In this document: piece by piece, positions 24,901 through 38,164 of the stretch
Position numbering within the stretch: position 1 is the first letter of the stretch
How the letters are laid out: every line of letters begins with the position of its first letter
Assembly: GCF_046630445.1 (NCBI RefSeq)
Contig: NC_092341.1
Location: forward strand, 2,177,501-2,241,500
DNA from: Rutidosis leptorrhynchoides
Lineage: Eukaryota; Streptophyta; Magnoliopsida; Asterales; Asteraceae
Direction of reading: 5' to 3'
DNA length: 64,000 nucleotides
Notes under the pieces: generated by a model
The model's input: the letters and a program-made list of their open reading frames with translations, nothing else
Database searches by the model: none
What the model was told of the DNA's origin: nothing
Program-made: the position numbers and the translations under genes

Positions 24901-25490
24901 TCGGTGAGAGTTGGAAGAGGAGAATGAATGTTGCGATAGTCAGAATAAGAACAAAGATCAGAACAGGGTTAAGCATTTTCATAAATCCTTTAAATTTGGG
25001 AATTGAGTATAGAAGTGGTGAAAATAAATGGAACGGAAAAGGTAAATTTATAAAGGAAATATCAGACGTAGTAATCAGGGCAGATCATCGTTATTTAATT
25101 AAAGAGATCTTAATTTCCATAAATCCCGAAGAATCAGATCTTATAGATCTTCAAGATTTTCTTTAAATCCCTTGAATTCCGGAATTCAACCAAGGCAATG
25201 TCGAAAGTTAAGACGCGCTTTATTTTCTAAATTCAACCCTCTACGTCAAAAGTTAAGACGAACCTTATTTTCCTAAATTCAACCTTGACTACGTCAAAAG
25301 TCAAGGCGAATCTCTATTTTTCACTTCACTCTTTTGCGATAGCTTCACTCGTAAGCTTCGATTAATCGAATTATTTTATCCTTAATATTCAATGGCGATA
25401 AAACTCCATTTATCAACTCATACTCGTCATGAAAACATTTTTATGGTTAACCATGACAACCTTACTCAAATTTCGGGACGAAATTTCTTT
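21969..25490 (+). other. Noncoding internal region of C
   Basis: About 3.5 kb without a convincing gene. Blocks align with element A, for example 23750-24420 with 1340-1730. Short frames (24924-25166, 23606-23848, 21844-22092) lack family resemblance. The tandem-hairpin module is at 24431-24532, with arms AATATAAT/ATTATATT and ACATGATGA/TCATCATGT. Confidence 0.6.
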
Positions 25491-25503
25491 AACGGGTAGG
25501 TAC
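25491..25503 (+). promoter_or_regulatory. Polypurine tract of C
   Basis: AACGGGTAGGTAC immediately before the 3' LTR. The preceding TTTCGGGACGAAATTTCTTT is shared with A and is partly shared with G. Confidence 0.75.
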
Positions 25504-27516
25504 TGTGACGACCCAGAAACTTCCGACCAAATTTAAACTTAATCTTTATATGATTTGGATACGATAAGCAAGGTCTATTAAATTGAATTTCAAAATTATC
25601 GAAGCAGTTTATGAAATCCTTTGACCTTGACAATTCCCGACGATTCACGAATCATAAATTGTAAATAAACGTGTATACAGAAAAAAATATATATATATAT
25701 AAATATCAATATAAATATACATTATATATAATAATATGATATAATAATTTATGATTTAATTGTTTAAACTAAATATGAAAATATAATACAAAAATATTTA
25801 AGTGGTAATTGAAATGAATATTTAAAGATATATGATCTCTGTACATAGTTAATATATGTATATTGGGATATAAATATAAAAAGTTATAGATATTATATAA
25901 TACAAAATTAATAAAATGTAATAAAATTACAGGTTAAGGATATAGTATCATAATAGTATTATTATTATTTTCATTATTTTGTTTTATATTAACATTAATA
26001 TTAGTATTAGTTATATTATTATTATTGTTATATTGGTAATTAATAAATTCTAATAGTTTTAGGGTTATCATAATAACAATCCTTATTATAAATATTATTA
26101 TGAGGAAGATTGAAATTTGCAAATCAATTATGAATTAGGTACATTATTAGTTACTATTATCTTTGAAAATTATATTCTTATTATTATGTTTACCATTACT
26201 ATTATTAAATATTATTAATATTATTATGTTAAAAATATAAATATGAAATTTGTTATATAATTTGTTATTATTATAATTATTATTACTATTATCATTAAAA
26301 ATCATTATTATTATTATAACTATGATTAATAGTAATTATTATTTTCATTCAAGATTATTATTATCATTATTGTATTTATTTTTATCACCATTATTAATAC
26401 TAATAGAATTATTTTTATATTATTATTATAAATGTTACTAAAGATATTAAAAAGTATTATTATTATTTATATAGTTATATTTAATAATTATCAATATTAA
26501 TTATATATTATATATAAAAATCAAGAAAACTAGTACAGAATCTGGTTGCTGTCCCTCTCAAGCTTTAGAAAATTCTTGTTTCTGTCCTTAATTTGTTTAA
26601 AGTCAATTCCTAATTCAGAGAAACAGCCAAATTCAGTTAGAGGTCACGATTACCTTTTATTTTTTTTATTTATTTTTTTCTCTGAATTATTCTTGCTGTC
26701 GTGAAGATTATTATAAAATGTGGTAAATTCCAGTTGTAAAGGTTACCTAATGAACTCACATTATCAAATATCAAATTTCAAATGCATTAACAGCTTCCAT
26801 CTATTTGAATTAAAACAGAAAACATGAAGAACACATATAGTTCTCTGTTCCTGGTCATTTTGTCAAATCCTTCGATTTCGAAATCCATTTTAAAATATGT
26901 AAGTACAGTCGTGTTAGAATTCAGATATTAAAACTATCTGTAGAGTATCAAATCTTAATTTCTTTTAACAAGTTTGAATTGCAGAGTCAAAGTTCGAGTT
27001 TAAAAAGTCAAACGATTGTTCTTCATTAAAATTCGAAATCGTTTTTGAGTTTATAGAGAAATTGACGATTTGTAAAGTTTATATTAATGATTTAAAACAT
27101 CTTTTATGTTGTAAGTATGAAGTAAAACAGTCTTGAATTCGAAGAATGGAATTTAATTTTTAACGGGTCACAGATATATACATATTTTTTTTCTGTTCTT
27201 TTCTTTCCGTCTGCTGCAAATCCCACCCTCTCAAATCAATCTTTATGTCTCAATTAGTTAGTCCTAATTCTAATTAGTTAACGAGTGGATAGGGGTTTTG
27301 GTTCTCTGCTTGTTTGAATTCGATGGGAAGAAGAAGACATGGGAGAAACAAATAATACGGGTTTTATAAAATTAGTTTCTGTTTTGAAACAGAAAATGGG
27401 CACGGCCCAGTTGGTTTAATGAAGTGACGGGTGAGCGGGAGGTTACGAGTTCGATCCGTGGCAGGGACATTTTCTTTTTTAGACAACTTATTTCTTAAGG
27501 TAGTCTCACCTTTTTA

Positions 27517-27606
<90 letters not shown>

Positions 27607-29312
27607 GTTATTGTTATTGTTATTGTTATTGTTATTGTTAGTGTTGTTGTTATGTATTATTATTATTATTGTTAATATCATTATAATCATAATTATTATT
27701 ACTATTAGTATTATCATTTAGATTATTATTAGTAATATCATTATGTTAAAAAAAAACTAATATTGCTATTATTATTATCATTATTATAAACATCAGTATT
27801 GCTAAAATTATCATTATTAAGTGTTATTATGAAAAGTCTCATTTTAGTAAATGTATTATTTAAAAAAAATTATTATTATCAGTATTATTAAAAAATATCA
27901 TTTTTATGAAAATTATCATTTTGATTACTAATAGGGTGATTATTATTATCATTATTATTATTATTATTATTAGTATTATTTTAGAGACATTATTATTAAT
28001 TTTAATCACTATTATTATGATTATTACTATAATTAATATATTATTATCAGTATTGTTATTATTAATATTATCATTATAAATACAACCTTTATTTACCATT
28101 AGTAATATTATTTTACTAAATAACTATTATGTATATAAAAATAAATATATTTATAAGTAATATTACATATAAGAATGTATTAATTAGATTAACAATTTTT
28201 TTATACGAATATTCATATATAACAATTAGGTATTTTAATATCATACTAACCCAAAATATATTAATATAACTATATAAATATAAATCCTTTTAGAATATAT
28301 ATATACATAAACTAAATATATATAATATATAAAATAAGTATAATATATAAAATTGCTCAATTACGAATATATGTTTTAATATATATACAAATGATATAGG
28401 TTCGTGAATCCGAGGCCAACCATGCATTGTTCAATATAATCATATGTATTTTTACTACAAAATACATTAGGTGAGTTTCATTAATCCCTTTTTAAATGCT
28501 TTTGCAATACATATTTTTGGGACTGAGAATACATGCGCTGCTTTTATAAATGCTTTACGAGATAGACACAAGTAATCGAAACTACATTCTATGGCTGGAT
28601 TATCTAATCGAATATGCCCTTTTTATTAAGTCTGGTAATCTAAGAATTAGGGAACAGACACCCTAATTGACGCGAACTCTAAAGATAGATCTATCGGGCC
28701 CAACAAGCCCCATCCAAAGTACCGGATGCTTTAGTACTTCGAAATTTATATCATGTTCGAAGGAGGATCCCGGAATGATGAGGATATTCTTATATGTATA
28801 TTGTGAATGTCGGTTACCAGGTGTTCAATCCATATGAATGATTATTTTGTCTCTATGCATGGGACGTATGTTTATGAGAAATGGAAATATAAAATCTTGT
28901 GGTCTATTAAAATTATGAAATGATTATTTATGATAAACTAATGAACTCACCAACCTTTTGGTTGACACTTGAAAGCATGTTTATTCTCAGGTATGAAAGA
29001 AATCTTCCGCTGTGCAATTGCTCATTTTAAGGATATTACTTGGAGTCATTCATGACATATTTCAAAAGACGTTGCATTCGAGTCGTTGAGTTCCTCAAGA
29101 TTATTATTAAGTCAATTATAGTTAGATATATTAATAAATGGTATGCATGCCGTCAACTTTCGATGTAATGAAAGATTGTATTTTCAAAAATGAATGCAAT
29201 GATTGTAAAATGTATCATATAGAGGTCAAGTACCTCGCGATGTAATCAACTGTTGTGAATCGTTTATAATCGATATGGACTTCGTCCGGATGGATTAGGA
29301 CGGGTCTCTACA
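25504..29312 (+). repeat. 3' LTR of C
   Basis: TGTGACGACCC to GGGTCTCTACA, 3809 bp, paired with 17237-21034. The length difference comes mainly from microsatellites (a longer TATA run near 25688, and ATT/GTT arrays near 27516-27660). Confidence 0.92.
27393..27505 (+). mobile_element. SINE-like module in the 3' LTR of C
   Basis: Copy of the module at 19122: A-box-like CGGCCCAGTTGG (27403-27414) and B-box-like GAGTTCGATCCG (27447-27458), then a T-rich tail and an ATT array. Confidence 0.6.
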
Positions 29313-29317
29313 TCATC

Positions 29318-29552
29318 CGCCCAGCACCAAGGCATGACTTCATCCGCCCATCACCAAGGATACATGCAGAACATACGTAAGCCCTATTTTAAGATTGACT
29401 TATGCTACACCATGGCTTTAGACCATGATCTGCGTCTGCAGGGATTCGTCCCGAGGGTAAATGTCAATCAGCAAACTACTCCTCACATGGTTCATTCTAC
29501 TTTGCACTAGTACGTATATACCTACTCTCTAGTAGAGAAATACGTATTAACA
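29318..29552 (+). repeat. 5' LTR of F, right part
   Basis: Resumes the 27-bp minisatellite after C and ends in CGTATTAACA. Joined with 16790-17236 the LTR is 682 bp, exactly one 27-bp unit shorter than the 3' LTR (709 bp). Confidence 0.88.
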
Positions 29553-29553
29553 A

Positions 29554-29563
29554 ATGGCGCCAT
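29554..29563 (+). promoter_or_regulatory. Primer-binding site and overlapping start codon of F
   Basis: ATGGCGCCAT follows the LTR after one base. TGGCGCC is the primer-site core also found in E and H. Its first bases complete an ATG that opens a MAPS... frame, which in F soon hits a stop (about 22 codons). Confidence 0.65.
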
Positions 29564-29681
29564 CCGATTCTATGACTAGAAGGAAAAAAGTTAGAATACA
29601 CATTATAGTTTGTACATTCTGAGTCATAAACATTAATCAGTCATCCGTTTCAAAAATCACAAAGACATACAAAATTGAAAA

Positions 29682-29813
29682 GGGTGATGATTCGTACACC
29701 ACCAAGTTTTAGCCATACACCACTAGTTGTGCTTTAAAGTACTGTACTGTACAACTGTCTGATACACGTTTAGTGGTGTATGGCTAAAAATGGTGGTGTA
29801 CGAATCAGCTCCC
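29682..29813. mobile_element. MULE-type MITE, 132 bp
   Basis: Inverted ends of about 37 bp with few mismatches: GATTCGTACACCACCA on the left and TGGTGGTGTACGAATC on the right, with outer GGG/CCC. Flanked by AATTGAAAA at 29673-29681 and 29814-29822, a 9-bp duplication typical of the Mutator superfamily. It has no coding capacity. It lies in the F internal region. Confidence 0.85.
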
Positions 29814-30689
29814 AATTGAAAAAGACTCAGCAACAATTGGTGCAGACTGCAACAATTATCTAGAGTTTTACTTCAATAATTCATCACATTATTTTTCGTC
29901 AGAAAGTTCAACAACCTTTGTCAACTTTTTTCCGCTAGCTAGCTGCTACCTGATTCCAAAGTTCCAACCATGATGTGCTTACACCGACTTCTTACTATCC
30001 CCGTCATCCGTTGACGTTCAAACTTTAAAAGGAGGACAAAAAATAGTCCACATACGTGGGACACAAACATGACACCCGTTATCCGAATTGCAACACTTTT
30101 GCTTGAGTAATTGTTGGTATAATATTTTCATCCATTATTCGGATAACAAAAAGGAGCTTAAAGTAAAATATCAAGTGGGCTTATACCTACAATCATATCC
30201 ACTTATAACAAGGAACTTTCAAGGGTGTTGTATCAGAAGGTATAAGATGACAGCTCATAAAGCAAAATTAAATTAATATGCAAAAGTTAAGGACTCAGCC
30301 ATCCGTCATGCGAAGATCCCAAGAAATTTCACAATTGAATATAAAGAAAATCTTATGTATGAACTACGTGGCCAATTAAAGTACCAAGCATTTTATGTGG
30401 TTGGCAAAACATTTGGCAAAATAAGAAAAAGACACCAAGCATTTATATGGTTTATGTGATATTTCCTACGTTCAACTTTACCGTACATGGATTAGAAGAC
30501 ACCGCCGTCTGATTTCTTAATGGTGGATTACAATAAAAAAAGTTTCTTCGAGCTCATCTAATGGTCGCCGTGATCTGTTCTCCGGACTCCATATTCCGGC
30601 ATAAAACCACCAGACTTTATTCACCTATTCAAAGGGACTTCAAAATTCTAAAAGACCGGAAGAAATAAATTGCTTCCATCTGTGATTAT

Positions 30690-31126
30690 CAAGGTTGAAA
30701 AGGACGCGAGACGGGGCCGAAACGGTAGTGACCTCAAAACGTAGCAACGGAAAAAATGAGGCCGAGACGGGGTCGAAACGTATGTTGACTAATGTTGACT
30801 TTCATATATATAAATATATATTTACACATATTTTAGAGTTAAAAAATATTGGTGGACAAGTTTGAACCTATAATTGCTATTAGCTTTAATATAATATAAA
30901 ATAGAATACTAAACTAAGTATATTTTGATTGATTTGACCGACTTATGACCGATTTTAACAGAATTTATGACTTTTGACCGGCGATGACCCAATTTTTCTT
31001 GCATTTGACCTGACTTTTGACCGTTGACCGGCTTATAAGAAAACGGGACGGGGTCGAAACGGTTTAGTCTCCAAAACGCCGCAACGAGCGTCGCAACGGA
31101 TGCAACGGACGCCGTTTACAACAGTG
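30690..31126. mobile_element. Non-autonomous hAT element, 437 bp
   Basis: Flanked by GTGATTAT at 30682-30689 and 31127-31134 (8 bp, as in hAT). Ends CAAGGTTGAAAAGG and, reverse-complemented, CACTGTTGTAAACGG, matching the hAT pattern CA..GTTG.AAA. Subterminal regions repeat GACGGGGYCGAAACG on both sides. No transposase ORF. Confidence 0.85.
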
Positions 31127-33489
31127 GTGATTATATAATGTTATTCGGTGTACAGCATGAGATTTCCTTTAACTGTTTAGCAAAACGAGTCATCCGTTTT
31201 CCGGTAACGAATTCTTTCACCTTGGAGGACCTTCATCTCGACTTTTCGTCATCCGTACAGATTCATTCAGAAATTGCATATCCACATTCATGTTTAAGCA
31301 TAGTGATATATTCAGAGTTTAATCAATGCTTTAAATATGATGTACACTGTGATGACCCGGAAATTTCCGACCAAATTTAAACTTAATCTTTATATGATTT
31401 CGATACGATGAGCAAAGTCTGTAATGTTGAGTCTCGAAAAGTTTGAAACTGTGTTTATATATCCAATTACCCTTTGACTGTTTCTGACGATTCACGAACC
31501 ATTAGTTATTAATAAATACATATGTGTATATATTATAACTTGAAAATGTCAACAAAGTATTTAAACGTATAATGCTTTACGTGAACGCATTTGTTTCAAT
31601 ATGTTTATCAACAAAATTAGAAGATAATATATTATATGTAAAAACAAGTTAATGTATAAATGATATATTATGATCATTACTTTCGTTAATGTTGATATTA
31701 ATATTAATAATTGTATTATTAATATTATTAATTTTAATGTAAATAAGATTGGATATATATAAATTGTTATTATTATTATTATTACCGTTAATAATATTAA
31801 TATTATTATAAGTAGTGTAATATTAATAATATTATTGTTATCATTATTATGATTGTTATTATTAAACTTACTAAAATTATCAATTTTATGATTATTAGTA
31901 TTATTATTAATTTTTTTTATATTTATTATTATTAGAAATATTGATATTATTATCATTATTATTAATTTTATTATTATTATTAGTATTTATATTATCATTT
32001 ATAAAATTATCAATATTATATTATTATTACTAATAATATAATTATTAATCTATATAAATATGTAGTTATATACATAAGACTTAAAATCAGTTATAAATCT
32101 CTGTCAAACTGTATGTGATTGGTAATAACTATTGCTAATTGATGAAAGTAAAAATCAAAACAATCCAATTCCATTTCATATCACACTCAAACTGTATCAA
32201 ACTTTTATTTTTGTCTCTAATCAATTACATGAACGAAATCGACATACAGATCAATCCAAAATCAGTTTGAGGTCATTATCTTCTTTTCATTTGTTTCTGT
32301 CTTTAATCTGTACAACCTGTCGATCTCAATCTACATTACAATTCCAAATTCTGTTAGCCATCGTTGTTGCCTTTATTATTTTTTTTATTATTCGCTGTAC
32401 ATGATTTAATTGATTGACAAAGTCATTCCAGTAGCTAAGAGATACCATACGGCATTACGCTATCGACTAACAAATTTCATTCACATTTCACAGCCTCCAA
32501 ATTATTGAATTAAAACCATAAACCCAAGAACACCGTCGGTTATAATCATTACATTCATCACCTTCTATAATCAATCTAAAACTACCACCACTAAAACTTG
32601 TAAAACAACCATTACCTTAAGCTTCTTGTCTCCTTGATTGTCGTCCGACTACAAACCTCATCTTTATTTCTTTTGTACATCATTATTATTAAAAACCGCC
32701 TGTTTTCTTTTGGGGTTCAGCGAAGACCTTAACTATCATCATCACGTTCTATGATTGAAGAACCATAAGCAACCCACCCATCTAACCTCTATACAATCAC
32801 ACCACCATTGCTACTGCTGCTATCGTTGTTCCTACTTCTGCTCGTCTGTTTTCTGTTTTAAACTAAACCCAGAAGCCACCCAAGGTTATCTGTTTTAGCA
32901 GCTTCGCTGCTACTGCTATTCTTTTCTGTTTTGGGTAAACAAACACCGCCACTACATCTGTTCCTTGCTACTTTCCAACTGCAGCTGCAAATTACAGCTG
33001 TTATTCCATTTTCTTCGAACCAAATAAACCCAAACACAATAACATATCACTATGGATGTACCTGCTACAGTTAAACTATTATTCTTTTCTTCTGAGAAAT
33101 TTAAAACAATGAATTGGATCGTATATAAGCTTGTTCAACTTGGATAAATAATACTCCATCACTAGCGCATTATTTATAATCAAGTGGGAAGAAAATCATC
33201 AATCATGGCCGACACTTGGGTCATATAAAAAAAAAAGAGGACGTTCCACTTTGATATCTTTTTTTTTAAAGTAATGAATTAAACCGACACTCTTTTGTTT
33301 ATTGGTTATGATCATGACGTGGTTCAATAGCTGGGAAACGTGGGTATGATGGTTTCTCTTTTCTGTTAAAAACCCTAAACGTAAAAGCAAGTGGGCCGTG
33401 ATCTATCTTAATTGTTTTGGGCTGAAAGAATGACAAAGGAGGTGTTAGATAATCGGGTTTTATAACTTTGCGTTTATATTAATTTAGAT

Positions 33490-33615
33490 GAGAACAAATG
33501 GATGAGTGGCTAAGGAAGGTTGTGTGTTAGCGAGTGGTCTTGGGTTCGAGTCCCTCTTGAGGCAGTTTCTTTTTTTTTTTAGGCCTTTCTCCTTTGAAGG
33601 TAGTTCACTTAATCT
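33490..33615 (+). mobile_element. SINE-like module in D
   Basis: A-box-like TGGATGAGTGGCTAAGG (33499-33515), similar to tRNA-Ser/Leu, and a consensus-like B-box GGTTCGAGTCC (33543-33553), then a T10 tract and a conserved GAAGGTAGTTCA. Position in the LTR and tail sequence match the C copies, though the tRNA head has diverged. Confidence 0.6.
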
Positions 33616-33756
33616 TAGTTTTATTCATTTTCATTAATATTATTATTATTATTATGATCAATATTATTGTTATAATTATTATTATGATTGTTATTATTAA
33701 TAATATAGGAATTATTATTAATATTGTAATTACAAGTATTATTATTATTATTATGA

Positions 33757-33757
33757 A

Positions 33758-33838
<81 letters not shown>
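33757..33838. repeat. (ATT)n microsatellite in D
   Basis: A long pure ATT run about 140 bp downstream of the SINE-like module, within a wider ATT-rich tract (33620-34250). Poly-Ile and mixed frames on both strands are artefacts of it. Confidence 0.95.
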
Positions 33839-33843
<5 letters not shown>

Positions 33844-35010
33844 AGTACTAGAATTATAATTATTATTAGTAATATTACGATTATGTATTACGAACATTAG
33901 TTATTAGAATTATCATCATTACTACTACAAGTATTAGTAACATTTATAAATTTTATTATTATTATTAACAAAATTATTATTAATTAAGATTATCACTAGT
34001 AATAAGATTGTTATAATAATAATTATTATTATTATCAGGTATTAGGTATTATTCTAAAATTGTAATTTTCATTACCATTCCTATTAAATTATTAATTTCA
34101 TTAAAACTGCTAATATTATATTATTATGAGATTCATTATAAAAACTATCGTTAATATTATCATTCTTAATATTATTATTATTATTATTAAATATTAGTAC
34201 TATCATTATTATTATTGTTATCACTTAAAATATTATCTTAAAATACTACTTTAATAAATGAATTATATTTATATAAATATATCTAATACATATCACATAA
34301 CAAATATTTAAATATCTTTTTATGTACAAAATGAATATATGAAACATATATAAATATATATTTAATATAAAAAGGATATAACTAATAAAATTATAAATAT
34401 ATTTGTTCGATTACCATTATGTATATTAATAAATATACAAATGATATAGGTTCGTGAATCCGAGGCCAACCCTATACTTGTTCAATGTCGATCTATGTAT
34501 TTTTACTACAAAATACAGTATGGTGAGTTTCATTTGCTCCCTTTTACTCTTTACGTTTTTGGGCTGAGAATACATGCAAATGCTTTATTAACTGTTTTAC
34601 AATATTTATATGCGTGAGTTTCATTACTCCATTTTTAAATGCTTTTGCAATATATATTTTTGGGACTGAGAATACATGCGCTTTTATAAATGTTTTACGA
34701 AATAGACACAAGTAATCGAAACTACATTATATGGTTGAATGATCGAAATCGAATATGCCCCTTTTTATTAAGTCTGGTAATCTAAGAATTAGGGAACAGA
34801 CACCCTAATTGACGCGAACTCTAAAGATAGATCTATCGGGCCCAACAAGCCCCATCCAAAGTACCGGATGCTTTAGTACTTCGAAATTTATATCATGTCC
34901 GAAGGAGGATCCCGGAATGATGGGGATATTCTTATATACATATTGTGAATGTCGGTTACCAGGTGTTCAATCCATATGAATGATATTTTGTCTCTATGCA
35001 TGGGACGTAT

Positions 35011-37470
35011 TGTAACATCCCGCGTTTTTCCGTTAAATTTAATTTTAACACCGTCTTTTTTTTTTAAAAAACATAATCTTTCGTATTTAAATTAATAGTT
35101 TCCGTGAGTAACGTTCATTATATTCCCGCTATTTAATTTTTACATCACCCGTTTACTCGAGCGTTTTAAAAATATTCGATCGGTTAAATCCCGCACCCGC
35201 TTCTAAACTCGAGGGACTAAAATTGACACGGGGCAAACTAGTTGACTAGGTCAACTAGTCCACCCCAATCACCACCATTCAATCACCTCCATCTCTCTCT
35301 CTTTCTTTCTTTTTTTTCTCTCAAGAACACAAACATAAATCATCATCTAAATCCGGATCGGGAAGCAAACTTCAAAACAAATTACATATTCGTGATCCTC
35401 TCATCATCCTCTTCGATTTGGTACCAATTTCATCCATTTTGGGTAACATTTCTAAAACACTAAATTTCTCTAAATTCGTTTTATATACTTGAAATTGTGT
35501 TAGTTAGTGTCTATGGCTCGTGTGTAACATGAATATATGTTTTGTTTGCTCGATTTGTGGTTTGGAGTAACTAGTTTGAGTTTTTGAAATGGGTTTGCTT
35601 AATCCTTGATTTTGGATGAGTTAATGTTGTTAGATTGTTAAAGTGCATGTTTTAATTGTGTTACTAGTATCACTAGCTTCGTTTTGATGCGTAGGTTGAT
35701 TAAGAAAACTTCAAGCACATGATTATTGATTTTTGTGAATTTTGGTTAGGGTTTGATAGACTTAAAACGAGCTTTTGATGTTTCGAATGCCATGAAATGT
35801 TATTAGTAAGTGTTTAGTTGTAATGTATGCTTCAATACCTTCAAAACGGCATATCGTATGTGTAAATTGGATTCCCGAATCATAAAATACGTTTTACGAA
35901 CTTGAAACTTTGAAAATAAACCTTTCTTGATCAATTGACGAGTTTTCGGTTATTGTAAATGATGTTTTTGATTGATGATATGTGGTTAGTTGTATTCCTC
36001 GTCAAAATACCTTTTCGACGATATATGATAGGCATTATAAGTGTTTGCGGGTCAAGAGTTGGGTTGGAAAATGTTTTGGTTCGTGCATACTTTGAAAAAC
36101 AGGAAAGTGTCTGCCCAGATGGTGGCGCGGCGCGCCCCATCCCCGCGCGGCGCGCGGATTGGCCTGGCCAGATTCTGCTTTGTTTGGCGCATTTTACGCG
36201 AAATGTTTGACTAGCTACCGACCTCCGATTCACCTGAAACTTGTTTTAATATACTTGTATATGAATATTTAGCATAGAAAAATAGTCCGGGACCCGACCC
36301 GAACATGTTGACTTTTTCGTTGACTTTGACCAAGTTTGACTTTTAGTCAAACTTAACCAAACTTTTATGCAATCGTTCTAACATGCTTTTATACTTGATT
36401 CTCGCATGAAACTTGGCAACGTGATTCACATGCTATACTTAATCGAGTCGTAACGAGCCATAGGACTAATTGAACACATTTCGCCCGACCTTGTGTCGTA
36501 ACCGGTTAATTGACACAACTTACTTGTTTAGGTCAAGGCTAAGCAACTTTCATGCATACGTTACTTTGTGAAGTACTTTTATACTCGTGCACTCGAGGTG
36601 AGATCATAGTCCCACCTTTTCAACAACTTTTATTCTTTTAAATCGTGGGCTGAGAAACATATACATTACATACTTATATACATTTCACATGTATATATAC
36701 TTTTCATACTTTTATACTTTGAACACAAATACGAATACAAAGATACAGACGAGTTAGAACAAAAGTCCTCAATCCAATTATCATTAGTTCCACTTGCAGG
36801 GTGTAAGTGTAAGCGAGTGATTATGTTGTGTGGCCATACGGGTTTAACGAACCCTCATTCAGACGGTTCGCTACCGTTAGTGGATGAAATATAATTTCAA
36901 CGTGCATAGTGTATGTTCTAACACTATATTCAAAATTCAGAGGGAAGATTCAGTTAAGCTTTGGTAATTGGGTGCTCGCAATACAAACTACATTCTTCGG
37001 AATAAATGCGATTTGGATAATCATCTATACAAACTATTGTGGTTCAAATTATACTTTTACAAATACATTTATGATCTCACCAACGTTTTTCGTTGACAGT
37101 TTTCTATATGTTTCTCAGGTTCATACTCGGCTACTTGATACATGCTTCCGCACTCTTGATTTCTTGATTGGAGTCTACCATGCATGCATACGCTAGGGAT
37201 AGCATTTTTGGATTCAAACTTTTGTCTACTTACTTACGCTATTTATAGCAACTGTGGTTTCAAACTAATTATGTCGCAAGTTATTTCATTCATACTTTAT
37301 AACTTTGTAAACTTAAACTTATTGTCGATCCGTTTGTTAAACTAAACTTTGTACCTTTCAAATGAACGCGACATAATTTTGGTCAAACGAGTCTCATATA
37401 GGGACTACAACCACGCAACGGGACCTAAGTTAACGACGCCGTCAATAACGGTTTTGGTCGGGTCGTTACA
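35011..37470 (+). repeat. 5' LTR of G
   Basis: TGTAACATCCC to GGGTCGTTACA. Contains a GC-rich patch with repeated GCGCGGCGCG (36124-36157). ORFs in it (35242-35463, 35931-36233, 36909-37196) reappear unchanged in the other LTR only because the LTRs are near identical; they are not supported as genes. Confidence 0.93.
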
Positions 37471-37472
37471 AG

Positions 37473-37484
37473 TGGTATCAGAGC
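37473..37484 (+). promoter_or_regulatory. Primer-binding site of G
   Basis: TGGTATCAGAGC two bases after the LTR, matching initiator tRNA-Met, as in C. Confidence 0.92.
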
Positions 37485-38164
37485 GTTGGTTGTAGGGAAC
37501 TAGGACGTGCATTAGTGTGTCTAACAGAGTCGTTAGGACGCATTAGTGAGTCTAGACTACAACCGGATAGTTAGCATTTGCATTCTGACATACATTTGCT
37601 ATAGATAGCACTTACTTGACTACTTGTGCATTATACTTGAATCATTCTTAGGAAAACTTTTTAATGGTACCCAACCTTCATCATACGAACTCGTATTCCG
37701 CCACTTTTTGGTAACACACGTAAATTCATGATTCATACACGTATGGATGACGACGACTTCATTAGTCACACTTGTTCGGGAACTCTGTCTCCCGGATTGT
37801 TATTTGCCACCGTTTCAACTTACTATCGGTTTCCCACTGGTGTTTCTTACTATCTACTTTTTGGTGTTACTACCATCACTACTCTAGGTGAGTATCGTCA
37901 TCAACATTTATCACTACGATTGCGTGCTACTCGTTATCATGACTCGTTACTCTTTTCATACCTGAATACCTTATTGTCTGACTCGAACCACATTGACGTG
38001 AACAATCATTTATACACTTCCCTCGGGGAACACTTCTTTATAGTTGCACTAATTCTTTCGATTCAATACGAGTCACGTTTGAGACGTCGTTACATTTTGT
38101 TCATTTTAGATCTTCACAGTTACACGAACTTGATGTTATGGAGTGATGTGGGAATGGAGGTATG
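37485..38164 (+). other. Internal region of G without recognised gene
   Basis: A 145-codon frame at 37728-38165 has no recognisable domain. It may be remnant gag sequence given its position after the primer site, but I cannot support that from motifs. Confidence 0.4.

Larger units (their letters stand above)
17237..29312 (+). mobile_element. Element C: complete LARD-like retrotransposon, 12.1 kb
   Basis: Flanked by TCATC at 17232-17236 and 29313-29317. LTRs of 3798 and 3809 bp bracket a 4469-bp internal region with a tRNA-iMet primer site, a short gag-like ORF with a stop, hairpins and a polypurine tract, but no protease, RT or integrase. This is the architecture called LARD (large retrotransposon derivative): non-autonomous and dependent on enzymes from a relative. 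LTRs differ by roughly 1 percent in the blocks I compared, so insertion is fairly recent. Element A and solo LTR D belong to the same family. Confidence 0.92.

Noticed and set aside
35931..36233. Pair of identical ORFs in G LTRs (also at 40601-40903, 36909-37196 and 41579-41866)
   Set aside because: Apparent conservation is only LTR identity from a recent insertion; no domain and no codon-level evidence.
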